A DNA stretch of 8,688 bases from JBGSST01 sp041736915 (lineage in GTDB: Bacteria; Bdellovibrionota; FAC87; UBA2466), in NCBI GenBank assembly GCA_041736915.1, contig JBGSST010000318.1:1-8688 (forward strand), in the 5' to 3' direction. The notes beneath the pieces are model-generated. The model saw only the letters and a list, made by a program, of their open reading frames with translations. It made no database searches and was not told the DNA's origin. The position numbers and the translations under genes were made by a program. Below, piece by piece: positions 1 to 6,497 of this stretch; the stretch's first letter is position 1, and the number at the start of each line of letters is the position of its first letter.

Positions 1-66
1 CACTCCGCGGGCTCGAAAAAACTGGCTACCGCATTGCAATTAGGAGTGGTGGGGGGTCGCAGGTGA
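1..66 (+). CDS. Possible 3' end of an upstream gene (partial)
   Basis: Frame 1 is open from the window edge to a TGA at 64-66 and encodes about 21 residues ending in Gly-Gly-Arg-Arg. This TGA overlaps the GTG start of the next gene as GTGA, the same 4-nt coupling geometry seen at the two following gene junctions, which is the main reason to take it as the tail of a co-transcribed upstream gene. The stretch is too short for any family assignment. Frame 3 is also open across these bases, in frame with the di-haem protein, so an N-terminal extension of that gene is a competing reading. Confidence 0.3.
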   Translation, partial: HSAGSKKLATALQLGVVGGRR

Positions 67-1046
67 AGGGGTTAGTCGTCGCATTAACGTTACTGGTTCT
101 TTTGGTTTGCACCAAGGGCGACTCCAGTTACGTAGCGTCGCGAGAGTCCTTTCGCCGTCCCAAGTCCATTCCCTTCCCGTCGAGCAACCGCTTCACCGTA
201 GAGAAGTATCGGCTGGGCCGCTCGCTATTTTTCGATAAGCGGCTTTCACTCGACAACACCATGTCGTGCGCAAGCTGCCACAACCCCGAGCAAGGCTGGG
301 GCGACGGTCGGGCACGCGGCCGTGGTTTTCGCGAGCAAGCGCTGACCCGTCGAGTGCCCCATCTCTGGAATCTGGCGTGGGGCGAAAAATTTTTCTGGGA
401 TGGCCGGGCCGAGTCACTGGAAGAGCAGGCCTTGGGCCCGATTCAGAACCCGAGCGAAATGGGGCTGCCACTGGAAATGCTTATGAAGCGTTTGGCGTCG
501 ATCCCTACTTACCGCTCCGCCTTCGAGAAAGCATTTCCCGGTCAGGGAATTCGGCCGGCTACCATCGGCAAAGCGCTGGCCACATTTGAGCGGACCCTAC
601 TTTCTCCGGCTTCCCCGTTCGACCGCTGGGTGGATGGCGACGAAAGCGCCCTGACCGGCCGTCAAAAGCGAGGTTTCGCCCTTTTCACCGGAAAAGCGAA
701 CTGCGTTCAGTGCCACTCGGGTTGGAGCTTCACCAATGGAAGCTTTGCCGACATCGGCATGCCGTCGACGGACAAGGGCCGCGGATTGGTTTTGGGTGAC
801 GCCGATGCCGACTTCTCTTTCAAGGCCCCTACCCTACGCAATCTCAAGGGTCGGAACTTCTTCCTGCACGACGGATCGGCCGGATCGATTGAAGAACTTA
901 TCGAAAACTACGATCGAGGGGGCAATCTGCATCGGCGTACGGCCACCCTTTGGCTTCGCCCGCTCAAGCTGACCAGCGAAGAGAAAAAAGACTTGGCTCA
1001 ATTCATATTCTCTCTTTCGGGAGAGCTGACTAAGGAGACCCCATGA
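63..1046 (+). CDS. MauG/cytochrome c peroxidase-family di-haem protein
   Basis: A 327-residue exported di-haem c protein of the bacterial cytochrome c peroxidase (CCP)/MauG family. Residues 1-19 form a signal peptide; the Cys at 16 lacks a good lipobox. Two c-type haem sites are visible: CASCH at 69-73 and CVQCH at 214-218. Family signatures follow: FWDGR (111-115) with SLEEQA, GPIQNPSEMG, FKAPTLRN (253-260) and HDG (269-271). The second-haem ligand region reads IENYDRGG, placing Tyr283 where classical CCPs have the axial Met, as in MauG (Tyr294). No His lies between residues 74 and 99, where classical CCPs supply the removable His ligand. The length is typical. The chosen GTG follows a G-run (51-56) and overlaps an upstream TGA; the ORF remains open upstream. 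The gene is coupled to the downstream cupredoxin by ATGA. The likely role is periplasmic peroxide reduction or oxidative modification of a partner protein. The family is certain; the substrate is unknown. Confidence 0.93.
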   Translation: MKGLVVALTLLVLLVCTKGDSSYVASRESFRRPKSIPFPSSNRFTVEKYRLGRSLFFDKRLSLDNTMSCASCHNPEQGWGDGRARGRGFREQALTRRVPHLWNLAWGEKFFWDGRAESLEEQALGPIQNPSEMGLPLEMLMKRLASIPTYRSAFEKAFPGQGIRPATIGKALATFERTLLSPASPFDRWVDGDESALTGRQKRGFALFTGKANCVQCHSGWSFTNGSFADIGMPSTDKGRGLVLGDADADFSFKAPTLRNLKGRNFFLHDGSAGSIEELIENYDRGGNLHRRTATLWLRPLKLTSEEKKDLAQFIFSLSGELTKETP

Positions 1047-2239
1047 AAGGCACGCTAACGATTCTAACCGGAGCATTTCTGCACCTCGCCGCAATCGGTG
1101 ATCCGGAAACCTCGGTCACCCTTTACCAGATTGGTTCAAAAGGAAAATACTGCCTTTCTCTCACTAAGGAAGATAGCGGCTGCATCTCCGGAATGGATCA
1201 GGCCGGTCAGGCCATCAATCTGGTCGACGTCACGAAAGGTAAGAAGGTGCAGTTTGAAAATCTTTCGGATGCTCCACACGATATGCGGATCACTGGCGCC
1301 AACGCCGAGAACATGCCCGCCCAGGAAGTGGGGGCCGGCGCCGTCTACAAAAAGATGGATGTGGAGGACCGCAGTAAACAAAGCATCACCTGCTCATTTC
1401 ACGGCAATCAGCTAGGGGTCGGCTACCGCGTGTTGGACGATGTGGCCGGTGGAAAGCCGCAAGCCAACTCGGAGCACCGGGATCGAAGTAAAGATGGCCA
1501 GCTAGGTGACGGCGGCGAGGCCTCGGGCGAAGTCGAGGGACCGCGGGCCATCGTCCGCACCGGACTTGCCGACGTAGGTAAGGAAATTATGGGGAAGGGG
1601 AAACCCGAAGACGTGGCTAAGCTGGTAGCCCAGCGCCCAGAGCTGTTGGACGATTTGAAAAAGCTCCGCCCGATTCTTGCGGGTGAGGTCGCCGAGAAGC
1701 TTGGCATGGAAGGCAAAGAAAAGCTGGCCGGCGTAAAGGAGGGGGACGTCGGCGAAGGGGCAGATAGCGATGAATACGCCGACGAGTTTGGTCAGGGCGA
1801 AGGCGCCCTGAGCGTGGTGCGCTTAGCGGCGCTGGTGCAGGAGCAAGGGATTAGGGCGGAAGAAACGAACGGCTCCCCAAGCCGCCGGGGTGGCGCTACG
1901 GCTACGGCTAGCGTGAACGGAACCACGATGGACGAGCTTGCGGCCAAAGCCCAAAGCGTTGCCCAGGCCGGAGTGGCGGGCTCGGACGGGCGCACTATCG
2001 GGGCGAAGTTGACCGCGAACGTCCCTCGTCGGCAGCTGGCTTCCGCTTCGGCTCCGGCGATGGCTCCGTTACCGACCGATTTAGGGGGGCAATCTTCGCC
2101 GACCCTACGCGCTTTCTTGGCCGAACCCGGCAAGTTGGGACGCTTGTTGCTCTTGGTTGGGTTAGTCGCGCTTGGATTCTGGGGCCTGTACTTCGCCCTG
2201 TTCGCGCGCAGAAACCGCAAGAACGGGAGGGTGTCATGA
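1043..2239 (+). CDS. Membrane-anchored cupredoxin-domain protein
   Basis: A 398-residue protein with a weak N-terminal signal (1-18), a type 1 copper (cupredoxin) domain at about 25-132, a long hydrophilic and partly acidic linker (about 135-360), and a C-terminal membrane helix (about 366-387) followed by a basic tail, ARRNRKN. The copper ligands can be read as His79 (in APHDM), Cys117 and His120 (in CSFH). The usual axial Met at the amicyanin-type spacing Cys-x2-His-x2-Met is replaced by Gln123, as in stellacyanin-type proteins. Cys37 and Cys47 could form a disulfide. The predicted topology is a periplasmic copper domain tethered to the inner membrane. A good AGGAG lies before the ATG, which overlaps the di-haem gene stop (ATGA). 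Cupredoxins donate electrons to CCP/MauG-family enzymes, so it is probably the partner of the preceding gene (inference). The linker resembles no domain I recognise. Confidence 0.85.
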   Translation: MKGTLTILTGAFLHLAAIGDPETSVTLYQIGSKGKYCLSLTKEDSGCISGMDQAGQAINLVDVTKGKKVQFENLSDAPHDMRITGANAENMPAQEVGAGAVYKKMDVEDRSKQSITCSFHGNQLGVGYRVLDDVAGGKPQANSEHRDRSKDGQLGDGGEASGEVEGPRAIVRTGLADVGKEIMGKGKPEDVAKLVAQRPELLDDLKKLRPILAGEVAEKLGMEGKEKLAGVKEGDVGEGADSDEYADEFGQGEGALSVVRLAALVQEQGIRAEETNGSPSRRGGATATASVNGTTMDELAAKAQSVAQAGVAGSDGRTIGAKLTANVPRRQLASASAPAMAPLPTDLGGQSSPTLRAFLAEPGKLGRLLLLVGLVALGFWGLYFALFARRNRKNGRVS

Positions 2240-3516
2240 GGTACGCAGCTTTCCTACTCGTCGCGATCGCATTTACCGCAACCGCCTTCGCCGACGTCTC
2301 GGAGATCGCTACTAACTACGGGGCAGACTGGATCGACGGCGTTCAGAAAAAGCCGGCGCCCCTGCGGACAACGCGGCCGCTCGTCGTGCAACGCCGCGGG
2401 CGGTGGGATCTTTTGCCGGGTGTAGTACCGCCACGGCTTTCGGAAAAGGCCGTCCCATTGAGCCACTGGCTACCGATGTGCTTCCTATTCGATCCCACGG
2501 TGACGACGGCCAAGGCGAATGAAAAACTGCAGTCGATGACGGCCGCCTATGCCGCCTGCGGTATTTCACTGGTCCCCATCACCTTTCCCATTGAAGCGCT
2601 GCCAACTGACCCACAGAACGTAGCGGCCGTGGCGCAAAGGGCTTGCCCGCTCAAATCACTTTTTGGCGTGCACGGGGCGGTGCAGATCGAAGCCAACGCC
2701 GAGCTACCTCGGCGCATGTGTCAGGACCCCCAAGCCAAGGGTTGTTCGACCCTTTGCTCTCCCGTTTCGGTGTCTATGGTATCGGCCAACGCCTCGGCCG
2801 GAGTTGGCTTGCATGAATCGATGCACAGCAACTGCTGTGGCCCGCTGTGCGTCGACAACGGACAGGGCAATGGAATCGCCGCGGGACTCGACATGGAGCT
2901 TGCCCTACTGGCCGAACCTTCGGCGAAAGTCTACGCCTCGAAAGTCAGTATCTACCAGGCGCCGGCAATTTCCGATGAGGGCTGCCGGGCGCTACGCGCG
3001 GGGGCCAGCCCCAATGAGTTCTCGCACTGGTACGATTCGGAGCGACGCCAGTACTACTCGGCCGACGAAACGAACACGCGATTCGACCTGATGGCGGGCA
3101 AGAGTTTTTTTCCGGACGATTTCGCTGACTCGATTCGGCCCGGTTACACGGAGTCGCTCAAGCTACCAGCCCGCATGCTCGCCGTAGCCCCGCCCTCGAA
3201 GACGATGGAGAAGCTACTCGCCACCGCGCGGGTCGAGGTGAAACCAGAGGCGCCTCGGCTAGACGTGCCGACCAGCCGGTTGCTCACCCTGGCGCTGGCC
3301 AATGGCTCGCGTAAGAGTCAGCCCTTCGGCACACCCGAACCGGAGCTTCCGCAGCGCAACCTGGCCGCGCGCCTGAGTTACAGCTTGGGCATGGCGGAGG
3401 AGGCCGTGGATAAAAAAGGCTGGAAGCGGCGACCTCCCTCGGAGGAGATCCGCATCTTTGACGGTTTCAACGCCAGTGACCTCAACAAGAGCTCACCTCA
3501 ACATTTCTCGGAGTAG
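2236..3516 (+). CDS. Secreted Cys-rich putative zincin-like protein (HExxH)
   Basis: A 426-residue protein with a clear signal peptide (1-19, cleavage after AFA). The start is fixed by ATGA overlap with the cupredoxin stop and by a GGGAGGG upstream. Residues 193-197 read HESMH, a match to the HExxH zinc site of metalloproteases. They are preceded by GVGL and followed by a cysteine cluster (Cys200, 201, 205). Upstream, residues 94-113 resemble the helix-plus-strand start of metzincin-type domains (ANEKLQ, then ACGISLV). A third metal ligand is not obvious; Glu221 in GLDMELALL is a candidate. There are ten cysteines (82, 108, 137, 162, 170, 174, 200, 201, 205, 250), all in the first 250 residues, suggesting an oxidised, disulfide-stabilised exoprotein. 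The C-terminal third is low in recognisable motifs. I do not recognise a named family. Its place in a redox operon suggests maturation by, or protection through, the neighbouring di-haem/cupredoxin pair. Confidence 0.8.
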   Translation: MRYAAFLLVAIAFTATAFADVSEIATNYGADWIDGVQKKPAPLRTTRPLVVQRRGRWDLLPGVVPPRLSEKAVPLSHWLPMCFLFDPTVTTAKANEKLQSMTAAYAACGISLVPITFPIEALPTDPQNVAAVAQRACPLKSLFGVHGAVQIEANAELPRRMCQDPQAKGCSTLCSPVSVSMVSANASAGVGLHESMHSNCCGPLCVDNGQGNGIAAGLDMELALLAEPSAKVYASKVSIYQAPAISDEGCRALRAGASPNEFSHWYDSERRQYYSADETNTRFDLMAGKSFFPDDFADSIRPGYTESLKLPARMLAVAPPSKTMEKLLATARVEVKPEAPRLDVPTSRLLTLALANGSRKSQPFGTPEPELPQRNLAARLSYSLGMAEEAVDKKGWKRRPPSEEIRIFDGFNASDLNKSSPQHFSE

Positions 3517-4740
3517 CTCTTGCCCTGCTTCGTTTAGCCATACGTTCAAGTCCTCGACCTGGCGGGGGCTAAGGCGTTTTACCACGGGGGAAGCGGCTTG
3601 CACGTAGAGCCCCTTGGCTTCCGGATTGGCCGCAAGGGATGACGCAAAGAACACCATCAGCCGATCCTTGACCTGAACGGGATCGAAGTTGGGCGCCGTT
3701 ACGGCCCGATTCAGGTCCTGCACCATCTTTGCGATCTCCGGAAAATCATCGGCGGTCTTACGTCCCGTCGCCTTCACCCACACCGACTTAAGGAACGCTT
3801 TTTCTGCGACCGTCATTCGTGCGGAGACCCGATTTAGCTCGTGCTCGTCGAGCCCCGCCACCGCGCTCAGCACCGAGCGCGTGAGAAACTCCTGAAGGTC
3901 TTTCTGCTTGAACAAAGGCGATCGCACGAACGAAAGAAAACCGGCCCGCACCGAGTCCAGATCTCGTTGGGGTTCTGGTCGCGCCCCTTCTTTGATCCAG
4001 CCGATGTAACGTTCGGTTTCCGGAAAGTAACGATATTTGGTCGCCTCGAGCAGCTCGACCCAGAACGGCTTCATCGCAACGGGGAGCTTCTTGCCGATGG
4101 ACGAAATGGTGTTGGGGGCCACGCGCACAATCGCCGGAGTTATATTCTTAAAAAAAGACTGCTTGGCTTCCGCCCGGTGCAACGACGGAGAATGATAGAA
4201 ACGTCTGACCACCGAATCGAGCGTAGCCGCGGCCACCGCCGTCAGCTCTCCGCTGGGACCGCGTAGCCCCGCCACGGCACTAACGCGATCGGGCAAGCGG
4301 ACTTCCGGGGGCAGCCGCTTATCGAAGTACTCGAGGGAAACTTGGTTGCCGTGGGCCCGGCAATCAAGCTCGGTTCGCTCTTGATGAGCCACGACGAGTC
4401 CAAGCACAGTAAAGCTGCGATCGTTTTCGGTTAGGAACTGGGTCGTGACCTCGTAGCCTAAATCTAAAGGCTCTCCCTTTAGCTTCTCCGGATGCCAGCC
4501 GTTCGAAACTAGGGGCTCGCCTGGGTTGGCCGGCGCGCGAAAAAGATTGGCCGCCGCAAGCTTGATCTCGAAGGTCTTACCCCCGGCGTCCCACTCCATG
4601 GCCCGTCGCGCTTCGGTGAGCCAGATGCGATAGCTGGCCCCTTTGCCGTCGCCGCAACTGTAAGTAGGCGCAACGGTGGTCGTGGCTATGCCGGGCACGG
4701 CGGCAACCAGAAATAGAAAAAGGGCAGGAGAAGCTCCCAT
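3493..4740 (-). CDS. Secreted protein of unknown function
   Basis: A 415-residue protein with a hydrophobic N-terminal signal (about 1-20, ending GIAT) but no basic n-region. Only two cysteines, 29 and 127, bracket a beta-rich N-terminal domain and could pair. From about residue 165 onward the sequence is predominantly helical and charged, with no catalytic motif I can recognise. The ATG at 4740-4738 is the first possible start after an in-frame TGA at 4749-4747; an AGGG lies only 1 nt upstream, so the Shine-Dalgarno is poorly spaced. A TATACT-like hexamer lies at 4749-4754 on this strand. It follows the S8 protease on the same strand, 42 nt after the end of that gene's extended frame, so the two are probably co-transcribed and may be functionally linked. 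Its 3' end overlaps the convergent upstream operon by 24 bp. The gene is real; its function is unassigned. Confidence 0.8.
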   Translation of the reverse strand: MGASPALFLFLVAAVPGIATTTVAPTYSCGDGKGASYRIWLTEARRAMEWDAGGKTFEIKLAAANLFRAPANPGEPLVSNGWHPEKLKGEPLDLGYEVTTQFLTENDRSFTVLGLVVAHQERTELDCRAHGNQVSLEYFDKRLPPEVRLPDRVSAVAGLRGPSGELTAVAAATLDSVVRRFYHSPSLHRAEAKQSFFKNITPAIVRVAPNTISSIGKKLPVAMKPFWVELLEATKYRYFPETERYIGWIKEGARPEPQRDLDSVRAGFLSFVRSPLFKQKDLQEFLTRSVLSAVAGLDEHELNRVSARMTVAEKAFLKSVWVKATGRKTADDFPEIAKMVQDLNRAVTAPNFDPVQVKDRLMVFFASSLAANPEAKGLYVQAASPVVKRLSPRQVEDLNVWLNEAGQELLREMLR

Positions 4741-4759
4741 GCCCTTTCAGTATAACAGT

Positions 4760-4775
4760 AGCGGCTCTCACCGCT
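4760..4775. repeat. Short hairpin between the S8 protease and the next gene
   Basis: AGCGG and CCGCT form a 5-bp stem around a 6-nt loop. On the minus strand, where the flanking genes lie, no T-tract follows, so it is not a convincing intrinsic terminator. It could be a weak processing or attenuation element between the protease and the unknown secreted protein, or chance. Confidence 0.25.
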
Positions 4776-4782
4776 TTCCTAC

Positions 4783-4905
4783 TTAGATATTGCCAAGGAT
4801 GAAGTCGAACGTCCTGGCCGGCGACGCGCCAACCACCAAGGTATCGAGCTGCGGCATCAGGCGTTTGGAAATGTCGTTGAAGTTGCGGTCGTACTCCACG
4901 TCGCC
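4783..4905 (-). other. In-frame C-terminal continuation of the S8 protease beyond TAA
   Basis: Directly after the protease stop codon, the same frame runs 40 sense codons to a second TAA at 4785-4783. It begins GDVEYDRNFND and ends TFDFILGNI. Thirty-four of the 40 codons end in G or C, matching the neighbouring genes and unlike typical intergenic DNA. Without the TAA the junction reads GAGK-x-GDVEY, resembling the conserved subtilase C-terminal motif (GAG-x-V-D) that leads into the last helix. Including the tail shrinks the gap to the next gene from 165 to 42 nt. It is most likely the true C-terminus, separated by a nonsense mutation, a recoded stop or a base-call error. It has no start codon of its own with a visible ribosome-binding site. 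Confidence 0.7.
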
Positions 4906-6366
4906 TTATTTGCCCGCGCCGAACAGCTTGTACCACGACGGCTGCTTCGCCTTCAGCACGTAGGTCTGAAACTGGCGCGAGTTGTCGACGGTAGAGCGCT
5001 GCTTGAGCTCCGTAATCACTTCTGACGGCGACAGGTTCGGCTTTTCCAACCACGCCAAAGCGGCAAGACGCGAGACCACCGGAGTCGCCATCGACGTGCC
5101 CGACATCGGCTCGAATAGGGTTCGCTCGTCCGCGCAGGTGGTGTACATCGTGTCGATCAGCGGCTTGTAGCGGGCCGCGAATTTTTCATCGAGCTTCCAC
5201 TCTTTCTTCTTCAGATCGTAAGCGCAGAGGCCGGCGTCGTTCGTGCCTTCGATGATCACATTGTTGAACTGCTTGCGGAAATACTCGCAGTTGTCGTGCG
5301 GCACGGTCGAGATTAGCTTCACGCCGCTCGCCAGAACCAGATCCACCTTGTTGACCGGCAGGTTGGTGAACTTAGCCAGCGAGCCGTCCTTGTTCAACGC
5401 GCCTACGCAGAGCACATTCGGCGCTTCCACGCCGCACGGATACTGAATGCGCGCTTCGTTGTCGCTCCAGCCCGAGTCGTTGCCCGCCGCCGCTACGAAC
5501 AAAATCTCTTTGTACTCTTTCACGAGACTGGTCAGCCCGCCCGTGAGCATGCGCTTGTAGTTCTCGTATTTCTCCAGCTTACCTTCGTAGGAGCTGTCGT
5601 TGGAATTGGTCGGCTTCTCGAAGCTGCCCCCCAAGCTAAGGTTGACGATCTTCACTCCCGACGCCCGGGCGTGCTTCAACGCATTCTCGAAGTTCTTCAC
5701 GAAACGATCGGCTTTTCCGCGAGAGAAGTCGGCTTCGTCCTGTTCAGTCTCGTGGTACGGAATCACCTTGTAGGGAATCAGGCCAATGGCGTCGTTGTCG
5801 TAAGACATCAACCCGGCTACGTGCGTGCCGTGCTTGGTCTCGCTGTTCTCGACGCCGACCGCGCGGTACGCTGTCATGTAGCGGCCGAGGCGCGGATCGA
5901 TCTTCACCAGCTCATTGGCGGCGCAGACCTTACCCATTTTCTCGCGGCGTACGGAATCGTTGTAGGCCTCTTTGGTCTTGTGATTATCGATAGCCCGCTT
6001 TTTCTGCTTCTCGGATAGAAACTCAAACTCGTAAGCGCTGGTCTCGATGATGCGGGGGGAAGCCCATTCGTCGAGCGCGAGAAAGTCGAGTCCCGCCGAC
6101 TTCGGCACGCCCGCTTCGTTCAGCTGGTAGTGCATGTGGTCGCGCAGATAGGGGTGGTTATAGTCCACGCCGGTATCGAACACGCCGAGGATGATCTTAT
6201 GGGCGGCGTTGTTCTGCTGGAACGTTTTGCCTTCGGTAGTGACCGGCGCCGGATTGGCGATGGAAAGGTGCTCCGGCTTGATGACCGTCTGGTCGTCGGG
6301 CACACAACCCGCCAAGAAAACGGCCGCCGTGACGATGGACCACAAACGGTAAGTAATTGGTTTCAT
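4906..6366 (-). CDS. Subtilisin-like (S8) serine protease, lipoprotein
   Basis: A 486-residue S8-family protease. Residues 1-21 form a lipoprotein signal with lipobox LAGC (lipidated Cys21; Val at +2, so no Asp retention signal). The catalytic triad is complete: Asp64 in GVFDTGVDYNHP, His179 in HGTHVAG and Ser425 in SGTSMATP. Asn296 in AAAGND is the oxyanion-hole residue. An insertion of about 80 residues lies between the Asp and His motifs. There is no long inhibitory propeptide; only about 40 residues separate the lipidation site from the catalytic domain, so it may fold without classical I9 processing. The ATG is preceded by GAGGGGG at 6380-6374, 7 nt away. It should act at the periplasmic or outer surface of the envelope. 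The TAA at 4908-4906 falls just after FGAGK, inside the family's C-terminal Gly-x-Gly motif, and the frame continues open beyond it. The gene diverges from the nuclease-region genes. Confidence 0.93.
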   Translation of the reverse strand: MKPITYRLWSIVTAAVFLAGCVPDDQTVIKPEHLSIANPAPVTTEGKTFQQNNAAHKIILGVFDTGVDYNHPYLRDHMHYQLNEAGVPKSAGLDFLALDEWASPRIIETSAYEFEFLSEKQKKRAIDNHKTKEAYNDSVRREKMGKVCAANELVKIDPRLGRYMTAYRAVGVENSETKHGTHVAGLMSYDNDAIGLIPYKVIPYHETEQDEADFSRGKADRFVKNFENALKHARASGVKIVNLSLGGSFEKPTNSNDSSYEGKLEKYENYKRMLTGGLTSLVKEYKEILFVAAAGNDSGWSDNEARIQYPCGVEAPNVLCVGALNKDGSLAKFTNLPVNKVDLVLASGVKLISTVPHDNCEYFRKQFNNVIIEGTNDAGLCAYDLKKKEWKLDEKFAARYKPLIDTMYTTCADERTLFEPMSGTSMATPVVSRLAALAWLEKPNLSPSEVITELKQRSTVDNSRQFQTYVLKAKQPSWYKLFGAGK

Positions 6367-6423
6367 TTGATTTCCCCCTCAGAAAATCGCTACTTTTGGT
6401 GTTGCCCTTTGGTCACATCATTT

Positions 6424-6440
6424 TTGACGCATCAGGTCAA
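6424..6440. promoter_or_regulatory. Inverted repeat TTGAC-N7-GTCAA in the divergent intergenic region
   Basis: A perfect 5-bp-arm inverted repeat (arms 6424-6428 and 6436-6440) lies between the divergent protease and small-protein genes. Each arm also reads as a -35-like TTGAC hexamer, TTGACG on the plus strand and TTGACC on the minus strand, although the matching -10 boxes are poor. A further GGTCA half-site lies at 6411-6415. It is a plausible operator or overlapping promoter pair controlling both directions; the regulator is unknown. Confidence 0.35.
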
Positions 6441-6465
6441 TAGGATTGGTGAGCCTTTTGCCCGT

Positions 6466-6481
6466 TCTTTACGCGTAAAGA
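6466..6481. promoter_or_regulatory. 16-bp perfect palindrome upstream of the small exported protein
   Basis: TCTTTACGCGTAAAGA is a perfect palindrome ending 2 nt before the AAAGGAG ribosome-binding site of the gene at 6498. As DNA it suits a dimeric repressor operator. As RNA it could form a 6-bp stem with a CGCG tetraloop close to the ribosome-binding site. Its two-fold symmetry and position favour a regulatory function over chance, but no regulator is encoded in the window. Confidence 0.45.
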
Positions 6482-6483
6482 GC

Positions 6484-6490
6484 AAAGGAG
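6484..6490 (+). promoter_or_regulatory. Strong ribosome-binding site for the small exported protein
   Basis: AAAGGAG sits 7 nt before the ATG at 6498. It is the best Shine-Dalgarno in the window and fixes that start codon. By contrast, the following nuclease gene has only weak sites, which suggests that its translation depends on the small gene. Confidence 0.7.
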
Positions 6491-6497
6491 TCTGTTT

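Noticed and set aside
1792..2220. A 142-residue minus-strand ORF under the cupredoxin linker
   Set aside because: Its composition (Ala/Pro/Arg-rich, no motifs) is that of a shadow of the Gly/Ala-rich linker, and the coupled gene on the other strand explains the region.
2663..3091. A 142-residue plus-strand ORF within the HExxH gene
   Set aside because: It is an alternative frame of a well-supported gene; its Arg/Pro/Thr-rich composition indicates a shadow.
3841..4266. A 141-residue plus-strand ORF inside the unknown secreted protein gene
   Set aside because: It is antisense to a gene with a signal peptide and good codon pattern, and shows no domain or ribosome-binding site; it is a high-GC shadow.
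4760..4780. The AGCGG/CCGCT hairpin as an intrinsic terminator
   Set aside because: The only T-rich stretch is on the plus strand, where no gene ends nearby; on the gene-bearing minus strand no T-tract follows and the stem is only 5 bp.
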